Source of the DNA: Rotaria sp. Silwood1
Lineage: Eukaryota > Rotifera > Eurotatoria > Philodinida > Philodinidae
Reading direction: 5' to 3'
DNA length: 64,000 bases
Assembly: GCA_905250075.1 (NCBI GenBank)
Contig: CAJNOP010000035.1
Coordinates: forward strand, 1,028,679 to 1,092,678
Shown here in pieces: positions 1 through 11,698 of the stretch (position 1 is the first letter of the stretch; the number at the start of each line of letters is the position of its first letter). The position numbers were made by a program, and so were the translations under genes. A model generated the notes under the pieces. It saw nothing but the letters and a program-made list of their open reading frames with translations. It did no database searches and was not told where the DNA came from.

Positions 1-1
1 T

Positions 2-1298
2 TTTTCTCCAAGTAATAGTTCATTGTCTCATTCACAACCTTACACAAATACGATAAGTAATGCATCTACTCCAGTCAAACCTACTGAACAGATAAACAGT
101 TCGAATGAATCAATACTTACATCTAAACTAATCAATCAAATCTCTGAATCATTATCGAATGGATCAACTTCACTAATGCTCATCAAATCGGAACATCAAA
201 ATAATGCAGAAAAAATTCGAGATGTAAATGATACATCTTTAACTTTTTCATCTCCTAATAAACCATTTAAAAATGATCATATCTCATCTTCAGTACATCA
301 ATCTTTTTCTAATAAAAGTATAACAATGAATTCGAAAGCGATATTAGATACAGAAGTTGTAAGAATCAAATAACATAAAAAAATATTCATGTCTATTTTT
401 TTTCTAAAAATTCTTTATAGAATGAACTAATTAACTTCTTGCAAGAATTCGCTTGTTCTTCATTATCAACTCAACAAGAAAACAAAACATCACCATTATT
501 AAAACTAGTAAATTTAAAAAAGAAGAATATAATATTCATTGAAAATTTTTTACTCTTTTTTGGTTCAGCTCGAATCTTGTTTAAAACAAAGTACTACTGA
601 TCCGAAGTCAATCATTGAACAAGTACAAAATATTCATCCTCAATTATCTCTTAGTGTAAAAGATCCATTATTTCTTGCTGCATTTACACGTGTTTTACGT
701 AAAGAACTTCGAGATGCAGAAATTCTAAGAAAAATAGATTATAAACAATTAAATGAAGATTCACAAAACATTGATCATTTATCATTTGAAACAAGCAATA
801 TACTTAAATTACCAAATATTGATGTATTTCTAAAAAATAAAAATACTCCTGCTGGAGATAATATTGATCAAAGTCGTGTTTTTATTGAAGTTACACATGA
901 TCCATCAAAATGTACAACAAATACTGAATTTTCTGATTATCAATATTATTCATGTTCACAACTATCACAACAACATCAACGATGCAATGATTATAGTAAA
1001 TTTGGTGATTAAAAATGATATCTAAATAAGATTGTATACTTTTAAATTAGGTTCACCCGAATCAATGAAACCTAAATCAAAAAATACAATATTATCTTCG
1101 ACTGAATCTAATAATCAACAATCATTCCCATCATTAGAATCGACTTGTCCTCTACAACGATGGTATTGGATGTATTCAAATAAATCTTCTTCATGCAAAG
1201 ATTGTATTATAACACCTAATTCATTATATTGTGAACGAAATTCAATTGATAGAAGCACTTATTCAATTACTGTTGAACATAACGAAGAATTTCTATAG
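2..1298 (+). CDS. 3' part of an unrecognised gene, four exons
   Basis: The open frame runs in from the left edge, so the 5' end is missing. I read exons 2..358, 421..507, 569..995 and 1051..1298, with stop TAG at 1296. All three introns are GT-AG, 55-62 nt long, and splice phases agree across each junction. The first exon is Ser/Thr/Asn-rich and looks disordered. Exon 3 holds a short, likely helical stretch (DPLFLAAFTRVLRKELRDAE). The last exon has several Cys (CPLQRW, CKDC, YCERN) but no clear zinc-finger spacing. I do not recognise the family and assign no function. The exon structure is well supported; identity is open. Confidence 0.7.
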
Positions 1299-4200
1299 AT
1301 ACATTATCATTAATTCTTTTAGATATGTAAAGAAAAGTTCTTTATGGTTACAAATTGTATCTAGAACATACGTTTTACATTGTTCTATAGTTTACATGTT
1401 AAATGAATTATCTTCACTCTGCTGTATTTTAATATTATCTTATTCTTATTGTTGATCTAATGATTTTCAAATATTCTCTTACATCATTATTTATATTATG
1501 TTGCTTCTAAATCTTTGATTGTTCATCAACGTCATAAATAATATACCTAACAACTCGCTCTTTTTACCATATATCAATACATTTCATCATCATTTTTCTT
1601 AAATGTTTCTAATTTTTCTATATTCTAATTTCGTTCTTTCTTTTAGTAATCGGCATGATTCTTATTTAGTTATCTCTCTTATAAAAGAACTTATGTCAGA
1701 ATAATAACCAGTAACAGTAAATGACCGATCCGATGCGGCAGAAAACTTTAACAGACGATATATTTTGTGTTCTAGTTTTTGTATGCTTGTTTTTATAAAT
1801 CAGTCATAGAGGTGTTTTTTCCCTCGATTAAACCATTTTTCATAATCTCAAGGACGATTTTTATGAAGGAGCACATTTTAGAAGATTTCTAGTGAGTGAA
1901 TATTCATCAAAGTACGCTTATTATATTTTATTAACTCATTTCTATGTCCAGTTGTATTATCAACACAATATAAAATCATTGATCATCGTTGTAATTTATC
2001 ATTTATTTATTTTCATTTCGTATTATTTATAACATATTTTTTGAAGAAACATAAGAGATAACAAAATATATCTATTGTGAGAAGCACAGTACATATATGC
2101 AAGTGGCTCATAATTTGTACGTCTGATGAATATTTAACTAGTTTACAAAGCTAATATAAAATTTGTGCTCTTATAACATTCTCTGTCCATCGACAGATAT
2201 CGAGAAAGAAGAACCGTATGAAAACAAATAGTGAAAAAGAAGTTTGCAACGCAATCCTTACGGAATTAAAATATAAAACATGATGAATCTACTTTAACCA
2301 TTTAGGAAAACATGATCATCTACATAACAGACCATGATACGACCAAAAACTAGCATGTCAGAACGTCCACTGCATCGTTACAGATCGTGGCAGACTTATG
2401 GCCATCTCTATCACAATCTGTCAGTATGATTAACATGAAATAGGAGTTTTGTGTATTTTCTGCAGTGATTTAGAGATAGATATGATTAATCGAGTGATTG
2501 ATTTGGCTCTTTTGGGATGAGAATAGCGAAAAAAAAAACTCATGTCGGTCGAAGGGTCGATATTTGTATTATTTATTGCTGAAGATTTGTTTATTCTTTC
2601 AAAACCAAAACGATTTAGTTTTATGAGCATATGTTTATTATTATATTTATAATCATCAAGAAAAGGTGAAAGTTAAAGAAAAAAAGACTATAAGCAAAAC
2701 CACTGGGTATACCTGAAAAGAAATGTCGAAAATACATTATTTTTCGTATGGAAATAAAATGGATAAAAACTTCAGGAATCTTCATTCCATAAGTCAGATA
2801 ATCTGGTGTTCGATTCTGTTTTGACTTTCATTATTTATAATAATGTGAACTTTTATCATCTCGAATATTGATAAACATATTTAACTTTTTATGAGAATTT
2901 TTCGCTAATTCAAGAATATCCGAGTAGTTCGTATGTTTAAGAAGTTTGAAATCAAAAATATCTGAAAAGACTAATTTAATAGTATATTTTATTTTATTTT
3001 TCTGCATATACTATTAATAAATGCTCCTGATTAATTATCAAATAATGCTTGTAGAATAAAAAGATCAATAAGATTAAATTTTTTTTTATATGAAGCAAGA
3101 TCAGTTAACAACTGACTACAGAAAGCTCTACTATTACTAACGTTTTTAGCAACTACATTCAGTTTAGACGGAACACAACATTCATGTAACGTATCTCATT
3201 TCATCGAAGTTTAATAATGCTAATGAAACCGAATTAAAGTTTCTATTACTAATGGTAGCACTAATGGATGTCAATTAAAATCAAGTAATTCAGTGCTATT
3301 GTATTGTTGTTCGATGAACGAGTGTATAAAGAATGAAATGAAATAAGATGATTGAAATCAAGCAAAACAAATAATCATATACAGACAAAGATATGTTAAA
3401 TAGTTGATTTAGAAAAAAGACTTCAATTAAATTTATTCAAAAGTAATATAGTACTCATTAGGAGTTCTTTTTTTTTATCGAATTATTATTGAAATTTTTT
3501 TTTGAATTTTCTCCTTTATATTTCATATTACAAAACAAGTGAAGATTTAGTTCTCATGATGCAGTAACATTCGAGTATTATAAAAGAAATCTTATGTAAT
3601 ATATTATTGTTCGAAGTAGACATCTATATACATTATTCTTACTAAAATGTTATCAATGGTTGATATAGAACCATTGACTAGCAAAGGATTTTTACTCAAC
3701 TGATATTATATATATAAATATAAATATAGATATATCTATATATGTTAGTTGAAGGACAGTGACGTAATTAGGGTAGAGTACTGAGTGCGATCACCTCTAT
3801 TTTCCAACAATTTTCTTAGTAGAAAAAATCTAACAACAAGTCAATACTACCTCTAGTGGCCTTCAAAATAAATTATTTCATCATGATCGTCTCCATTTGT
3901 CGGTGAAGTGGCTCGGTTTACCAAATATTTACATTCACCACTGTGTAAGCAATCAAACAAACATATATTTATATAGATTTCTTCCATAAAGAAACATATT
4001 ACCATAAAATAGATAACCTTGAAATTTTCTTTTAAAATATAACTATATTTAGTATTTATATATAGCATCATTATTACATCATATTTTTTATTCGAACAAA
4101 CATGTATTGAGTGTGTTTCCCCTAACAACTGAAAGCCCATAAGAAAAATCTTTATATATGAAACTTGCGAACGTTTTCTTTTCTTTTCTATTTCAATTTT

Positions 4201-4712
4201 TTTTTCTTCTCTTTGCCTTTAGCGTGTCAGGCTTCATTTGTCATACATTGCATAGTGATCAAACGCACATGTTATCGTACGTCGATGTGAGAGAGAAAGA
4301 CGCGTATTTATAATAACGAATGGTGAGATGAAATTATAGAATACACAAAACCTGTAAACTTAATACATTTCTTCTGATATTGTTTTTCGGTTTTGTTGCC
4401 ATTAAATGCAATAAATATTGGTTTTAACTGGATATTGTATCACTTCTTTATCGAATAATATTAACGAATTAGTTAGTAAAAATTCTGTATATATTTTTTG
4501 ATATTTATCTTGATCCTACTAGTATCATTGCTGTCAAAGTATTGTTTTTGTGATCTCTCTAACTCGACACCGAGCATACGAGATCACTTGACCAGAGAAG
4601 ATGATTTTGCTGTACCTGGTCCAGATCGAGTAAGATAATCTCATCGTTTATTTCTATACATGAACATAGTTCTTTTTCTACTGTATTAAGCCTAAACCCG
4701 TTTATAATACAG
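1299..4712. other. Intergenic AT-rich DNA
   Basis: No credible exon chain was seen. The stretch should hold the 3' UTR of the first gene and the 5' region of the next. A TA-rich microsatellite lies near 3700-3745. Short open frames on both strands have low-complexity composition and no recognisable motif. A possible upstream exon of the next gene ends at a strong GTAAG donor at 4630, but its reading frame could not be joined with confidence. Confidence 0.5.
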
Positions 4713-5409
4713 ATTGGCGTCAAATGCCGTCAATTCCACCTCGTCGAGGAAAACATTACAACAATGTAAAAGGTTTGAATAATTGAATAATCGAGAAAAA
4801 TATATAATTGAATTTTATCTAGTTGGACCTCCTATAACAGCATCTGTTTATCCACCGACAATTTGTTTCGGTCGTTTATTAAAAAAAATATGGGGTGCAA
4901 ATCCTATTTGGGAAATTTCTCAATCATCTATTGATGTAAATGATTATTTGCCCATTTGTTTATATCCTTCTCCACTTCCAACCTTAACTGATCATATAAA
5001 ACATCAAACTCTTTGTGCTAGACCAATAATTTGGATTGTACGAAGATCTCAAGTACAATCTCATCCTATCTATCGATCAGCTGATAAAAAACGATTAATT
5101 GATGAACTTCCAACAGATCAAAAATACAATTTTACTTTAATTGGAGACGGTCGTCTTGCATTTGCTCGAATTCCACATACGAAATTCAAGTATCCTTATC
5201 GATTATTGAGTAAACATATTGCTCTTGCTAAACACTCTTCCAATGTACGATTTGCTGGTGAAATGAGAAAAGCTGATAATGGTGAAACATTGCTTATTAA
5301 TAATAATTCAGGTACTTATAGACCTGATGATAAAATGGTTCCATCAGCTGTGGCCTATTTTCAACGTCTCTTTCCTCATTTACTTGTACGTGGAATACCA
5401 AGAAATTAA
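4713..5409 (+). CDS. Conserved protein with C-terminal SGTYRP motif, 5' incomplete
   Basis: Two exons are supported: 4713..4772 and 4823..5409, joined across a 50-nt GT-AG intron in consistent phase (NNVK then VGPP). The frame is readable upstream of 4713, where TTTATAATACAG looks like an acceptor, so at least one 5' exon is missing from this model. Seen features are PPRRGKHYNN near the start, a central region with many conserved-looking Trp, Pro and Leu (ICFGRLLKKIWG), and a C-terminal block with HSSN, RFAGEM and NNNSGTYRPD followed by YFQRLFPHL. I recall AGE...NNxSGTYxPD followed by NFP as a motif shared by uncharacterised eukaryotic proteins, including fungal ones. No function is assigned. 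An alternative donor at 4766 would break the frame, so 4773 was preferred. Confidence 0.65.
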
Positions 5410-8400
5410 TACATCACATATATTCTTTATTTTCTTTTTCTTTACTAAAAATGTCACTTTATTTGAAATAGTTTAATGTACAGCTTTCTCATCTAGCTAA
5501 TCCTATATTCTTCGATGAAATTCTACTTTTGCTCTTCATATAGGCTTATACAATAAAAATTTGATAATTTCATATATACGTTGTTTATCATGAATAAGTA
5601 TTACGCTTTACTAATTATTTTGTTTTGAAGAAAAACTAAGACTGTAAACGCCATTTTCATAGTTTTTATCATTTATGAACTGGTAAAATACTAGCATTGT
5701 TACATTTGAGTTGCGTAAGGTGACAGAAAAATAGTTAAAGTTCTCTTCTAATAAACTAGCAGATAGATATTTAAAAACTGAAAACAGACTAGCTATTTAC
5801 ATGTTATATTTCAATAAACTGATCAAGAGTTATTTATTAAATAAGATCGTTACAGGATTATTTTCACAATTAAGAATATGTCAAAGTGTTCTTGCATATC
5901 ACTTGCTATTTACCCATTACAAAGAATCCAACCTTGATTTTGACATATATTCTATTACTTTTTCTTTTCTACGAAATAATAAAAAATTAGTTCAAAAGAA
6001 AGTTTCCGGTCGAAGCGAACTATGATTTAGAATTTCGAATATTTAATCAGTATTAATAGAAAAAAATTACTGAGGATATTGTTTCCGAAGCAAAATAAAA
6101 ATTTCATCAGCTGATGAATTGAATTATCTCGGGTACTTAGCACATAGATATGACATTTTTATATAAGCATACAGTCTTTATAAATTAAACTATCAACACT
6201 AATAGAATACCAGACATCTACGCTTACTTTCTCTCATTCTAACTTCAATTAAACATTTGATTAAATGCATAGCTACAGACGTATGAAAGAAGTCAAATAG
6301 CGAGACAATGAAAAAATTTTCTATTGAGAAAAAATGCATTGATATGGATGGTCTATAACTGTCTCCATTCGTTCGTAAATCATAGCTTCATTCTACAGCT
6401 TTACTTAATAAAAAGAAAAGCATTAAAAAACAGCTTTTTTTTTATCACTAGTCACTTATCACAATAGATTTTTAAACGATTATTTCCATTAATTAACTAA
6501 GTAAGTAACAATGGATTTATTAGAAACGAATAATGATCAATGATTTTTACTAAACAATAAGAAAAATTGCATTTGTTTTGGCATTTTTTACGAAATCAGT
6601 GTATTCTCGTATATCGACAAATGTCTAAATGTCATTTACTATTCTACGCAGTATTTTTGAATATGTTAGATATAATACTTTCATTATTTTCTCTCTACAA
6701 TATATTATCAATAAGCAGGATAAAAACAAAGTTTCCATGCTTTATCATTGATTTAATGTTAAGAATGTTTGAATGACAATTTTGAGAATACTCATAACCC
6801 TTAGACATTATCTATGTAAAGAATCAGTTAAATTAAATACTGTGTATGCTTGTAAATTTTCGTGTCTCAAAATCGATACAGAAACTGATTATCCAGTTAA
6901 AGATTACACTCTTAGCTTACATTTGACATTATTTGAGAAAAACACTATCCGCGATTTTGCGAAACCTATTAACCATTGAATAATACTGATTTCAGACATG
7001 TCACTTTGTTGACTGACTCTCTTTGATATCTATTGCTTATAGGTTATCAAAATTAGTGACATTAGTTCAGTATTTTTCTTCACTCATTCTTTTTATACGT
7101 ACAATACTTGTTTAAATCAATTGTAGCATTCATTATCGACCATTAGCAAACCAAGTGTACACTGAATGGAAGTTTTATCTGATAGTTGACATTTGATATT
7201 GACTAATCTTTTAATCTTCTAGCAAATTTTAGCGAAGTTTGGATTAAATTTGAAATTTGTAAAAAGTTTTAATGCTAAGATTTTTCTTTTCATATTATCA
7301 GTTGTTACGAATGATGCCAATGTATCAATGATCGAGTCATGATAAGAAGTAATTGATATTGTTAATTATTTATTTTGCATGATGAGAAAAAGGGAATAAT
7401 CAATTAACTTTGATCTCTATCATTCAAAGAGAATTTCAGAACTATAGTGGAAATATAAAAGTTTGGATATAATTTCCATATAATAACTAACGAGTATATG
7501 TCTACAGTGTAAAAAATGTTTCTATAAATTCATTACAACTATTTAAAAAAGATTATACATCCAAAATATAGCCGTGCTGTTCATATTATATTCCAGATAT
7601 ATTCATATGTATATATGTAAAATCAACCTAATAATTGAGAACAAGTACTTTAGTAAAAAGGAAATGCAAATCAAATAGTTTTCAACAATCAATAGTCTAT
7701 CTGTAGTAAATTAAAACCATCAGAAATTACAATTATAAAATTTTGTTTGACAAACTATTTATTGATTTTTTAAATATAAAGAGTGTCCTATAATGATTAT
7801 TGACAATTTGTCAATGACATTTTTCTTACTTTATCATGACATAGAAGGCTAAGATTTTTACTATATATATATCAAATCAAGATCTTTTATTTTTCAAAAT
7901 TTCAGCTTTCTAGTTTAAAATAATCCAGAGATGCATAAGTAACATTAAAATACATGAATTTTTGTATTTTATTTTAGTAATATATTTATTTAATGATTAG
8001 TGATATTTATAAACATTTCATGAAAAGAAATTTTACGAGATAATTCTTTTACAAAAATGTAAATTATAATGAAATTCAATGTTTATAAGCCTACTCTATA
8101 TTGCTTTCTATGTAAAGCTGTATTTTTTTCGAAGGTTTTCTTTATTGGTTTGAAATTTATTTTTCTACTTTCATTAAGATCAACAATTGCGGGTCGTTTG
8201 TGTCCGCAAAATTTACAAAAAATGATAACAACTTGAAAGTAGGAATTCGATGATCGAATTTGGCGACCGACTCAGCTTGGTTACGGTCGATTACAGCTGG
8301 AACTAGAGAAAACGGGTGACTGGCTTCTAGCATCCTTCTAGTGAGAACCTGAAGAAATCATTTGCCGAGGTAACACAATATATGAAAAACCTTTTTCATA

Positions 8401-9675
8401 TTCATAATTGATGGACATTTTAAAAGAAAATTTTCATTAAATCTGAAAGGTTCTAGATACTAATCAATATTTTTATAATTTAAAAAAACTTGGCTACTAT
8501 GTCGTGATTGACTAAGTTACAAAACCCAGTACAAAAATTCGCATTCTATATCAAAAAAAAATTATGAAATATGTCGTTAATAGTTTATCATCAGTTATTA
8601 TGAAACATCCTCTATATACAAGTGTTTCAATTATTCAAATACATATTAACATCTGTTCGATTAATTTTTCTTACATTGAAATACTTTCGAATTCCAATAT
8701 AGTTCGCGTAGCATGTCAAATTGTCTATTTCATCTGTTATAACTTTACTGTTGTCAAATAAGTAACATGCATAGTTTCAAAAAAAATTTCAATAGATATA
8801 ATTCAGATATTCTATATTTTGACTGAGAGATGGTCTATCAACTATCTGAAGATTATGTGTGCTAATTGCATTAGAATAGGTTAAAAAGTTCGGCAGGAGG
8901 GTTGGACAAGTTTAAGTCATGACTAAGACTCGAAAATTAGGCAACGTTGACTCGACTGTTTGATTCGAGTTATATTCGAATCATTTATTTACAAAAATTT
9001 TCATTTGTTTTTATTAAAAAGAATCACAATTTTTTAAATTAAATTGTCACTTGTTCATAACTTTTAGACCTGTTAAATATATATGGCGTTCGCATTATTT
9101 TTTCGCAGTTTTTCGAGACCTGTATTATGGTATGGTCGTAAATATTAGCCACCTCCTCGTATTACTAAAAATGTGTGTTATTTTTTTGGTTGATCTTTGA
9201 AAAATGTGTACATATATGTAATGAAAAAAACTAAAGCTTTGCATAGCATGACGCGTCATATTTTTTATCATATTGTGATATAGTTATGAAGTGACAGTAT
9301 TGATCACTACAAAAAGATAATGTTGATCATCAAATGTTTTCGTCACTCATTTTACTTTATTTATCTCTTAACAAAGCAAGTTTTGCAATGATTAATATTT
9401 GTATTTTAGCATTTTTATTTGCTCTAAGACATCAATTTAATGATAAAAAATAGATTGTGCTTATAAAAGAATTTTGGTTCGGCCTTTTTTTTTTAATGAA
9501 AAAAGTGAAATTTTTTTCACTATAATGTGGAATTGTATAAAAAAGAATAGTTGGCTTTACTTCTATTATTTTGTTGATTAATCTAAAATAGTTGCAGCAT
9601 TTTATTTTATGTATAATATCTTAGTTTCGTTTTCGTGTATAAAAACTAGGAACTATATATCGTGTAATGAAGAAC
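5410..9675. other. Intergenic DNA
   Basis: Mostly AT-rich sequence without convincing exons. A GC-richer patch lies at about 8190-8370, for which I see no ORF or repeat partner. A roughly 190-bp segment from about 7780 resembles one at about 25425 and may be an old interspersed repeat. Short open frames such as 5801-6025 and 6567-6979 look like chance ORFs. Confidence 0.5.
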
Positions 9676-11698
9676 CTATGGTTGACTGTCTTTATAAAAA
9701 AAAGGAGAACGAAAAAAACTGGGCAAAAGTGACTTGTCTTGAGAAATCGCTTGACTCGCCTGTCCTTGTACTGCATTAAATGAGTTGTTTCTATAAGCAA
9801 TGGAATAGGTTCTATTAGCATCAAGTTTTTCTTTATAAGTGATGACATATACAGGCAATATTTGTCGATTCGAATATACAACATATGTATTTGATGTATC
9901 TGTTGTTGAATCATATCCAGTTGGACATATTCTCATGGTTCGATTACCTAGACACGTTCGACCAACAAGTACTCGACATAGAAGCATAGTTCTTTCATTA
10001 TCATTGAACTGCTCTAAAGTTGTATAAATATGACTAACTCGATGATCGGAAGAAAAATAGAATCCATAGCCATATGATACGCCTAAAATAATTCGTTTAA
10101 AAAGTAATTTCTTTCCGACTCAAATATATTACCATGCATGCCGATAAGTTTATGATCAAAACCGTGTTGAATAATTTTTTCGGCAGCTGAACATGAACAT
10201 CCATGAAAGAGATACTGTTCACTTTGATCATGACCAAGTCGAGCATCGATAAGTTTTTTCTGTTCAAGATATTGTACGAGCCATGTTGCATTTTCAACTT
10301 TATCAATACGAATGATCTGCATAAACGAATTTTCAAACTCTCTAGTTATTCTTTCTATAATAGATGAATATTCAGTATTTAGCTTCAAGACACCTGCTGG
10401 CATCGACTGATTTTCATTTGAGATAATATGAGTATGGCAAATTTTCGAATGTGAAAGTTCGGCTCGATGATCGAATTTTTTGCGTGTTTCTAAAAGAACA
10501 GCATATGTTTCTTCATTCGACATAGTACCTTGGATTACAGATACAACATTAATTTGACCTTGATGAACAGAAAGACAGACAAGCAATGGATATGCATCAA
10601 CTGGATACGAAGCTATTGTCATTGTCACTTCTTTAGTTGTATATTTAAATAACATTGAGAATAACCTAAAAATTAAAGTTTCGTTATCTTTGTTTTCATA
10701 GAATTTGTCAGATAGATATGAAATCGATAGTAAAATATATCAATTGACATGTAAAATTATGTTGCTATTTGTATTTAAAAAATATTACGCACATAGAATA
10801 ATCGGCGTCTTGTGTTCGATCCCATATCCAAACTAGAAATTGTTCAGCTAAATAATCAGTAATCAGGTTAATACATAAGACATATCGACAGAAAATATTC
10901 ACAGCAATACTGTGATCATGATGTATGTAGAGAACGAGTGGACAAGGCTATAAGCAAAACGGCATTATTCATTGTTTTTTTTTAGGTATTTAAGAAGAAA
11001 AGATAATTTACAGTTGTGGGTTCAAATAAAGAATGATTCAGAGCTTCGTCGAGTGAACCGATGAATGGTATTGGCCCTGGTTCTGGATATCGTTCGCTAA
11101 ATGTGTATAAAAAGCGCTCCATCCTTGTTCGCACTTCATCAGCTAAGGGAATTTCATTTGCATCTAATTGTAGAAATAAATTCGTTTATTTCTATCACAA
11201 TATTTGTGTATATTCGATAAAACATCAATATTGAACAATCATTGAACGAAAAATTCAGAAAATATCCATCTTCCCTTTTCAAGTATCATCAAGTTTCTCT
11301 TATTAAATCATACATTCAAATTTTTTCTTCAATAAAATAAACTTTAGAAATTTCAAAGAAGTTCTATTAAATTTAAATTCTTTATCTGATACGAACAAAA
11401 TAAAAGACTTCTTACTCTGTTTTTTATTTTCAAACTATTTATAAAATGGCTGCCTTTTTCTGGCTATAACGACATGTGACGTTTATTCGTCAAGATTTCC
11501 ATGCTGTTTAAAACAAAAAACTTTTCACGAAATCGATTAAAAACAATCTTCCTTCACAATATTTCTATGATGAAATAGCATAAAACAGAATGAAACCATT
11601 CGATTGACAAAAAACAACCATTCTTCTTCATATTATCTCAAAAATAAACACAATATGATTCATAACTTACTCAAACTTTGAACATCTATGATGGACAT
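9676..11698 (-). CDS. UAS domain-PARP catalytic domain fusion protein
   Basis: The exon chain is complement(9676..10082, 10133..10665, 10793..10947, 11012..11163, 11671..11698). It totals 1275 nt and encodes 424 aa. Every junction is GT-AG and in phase; one donor is GTGCGT. Residues about 20-170 match the thioredoxin-like UAS domain of FAF1/UBX proteins: ERYPEPGPIPFIGSLDEAL, then LYIHHD, FCRYVLC, FLVWIWDRT and VSVIQG. Residues about 225-375 form a PARP catalytic domain: LFHGC with His266, YGYGFYFS with Tyr298, CRVLVG, and YVVYSNRQILPVYVI. The residue matching the catalytic Glu of PARP1 is Thr355, so the triad is H-Y-T; this predicts mono-ADP-ribosylation or no activity. FAF1-family UAS domains work with ubiquitin/p97 or lipids, so a link to ubiquitin biology is plausible but inferred. 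No UBA or UBX domain is visible. The start ATG (MSIID) lies in a 28-nt first exon followed by a strong GTAAGT donor. Confidence 0.82.

Noticed and set aside
9621-9914. Minus-strand ORF of 97 codons at the 3' end of the UAS-PARP gene
   Set aside because: It is a shifted-frame shadow of the final PARP exon.
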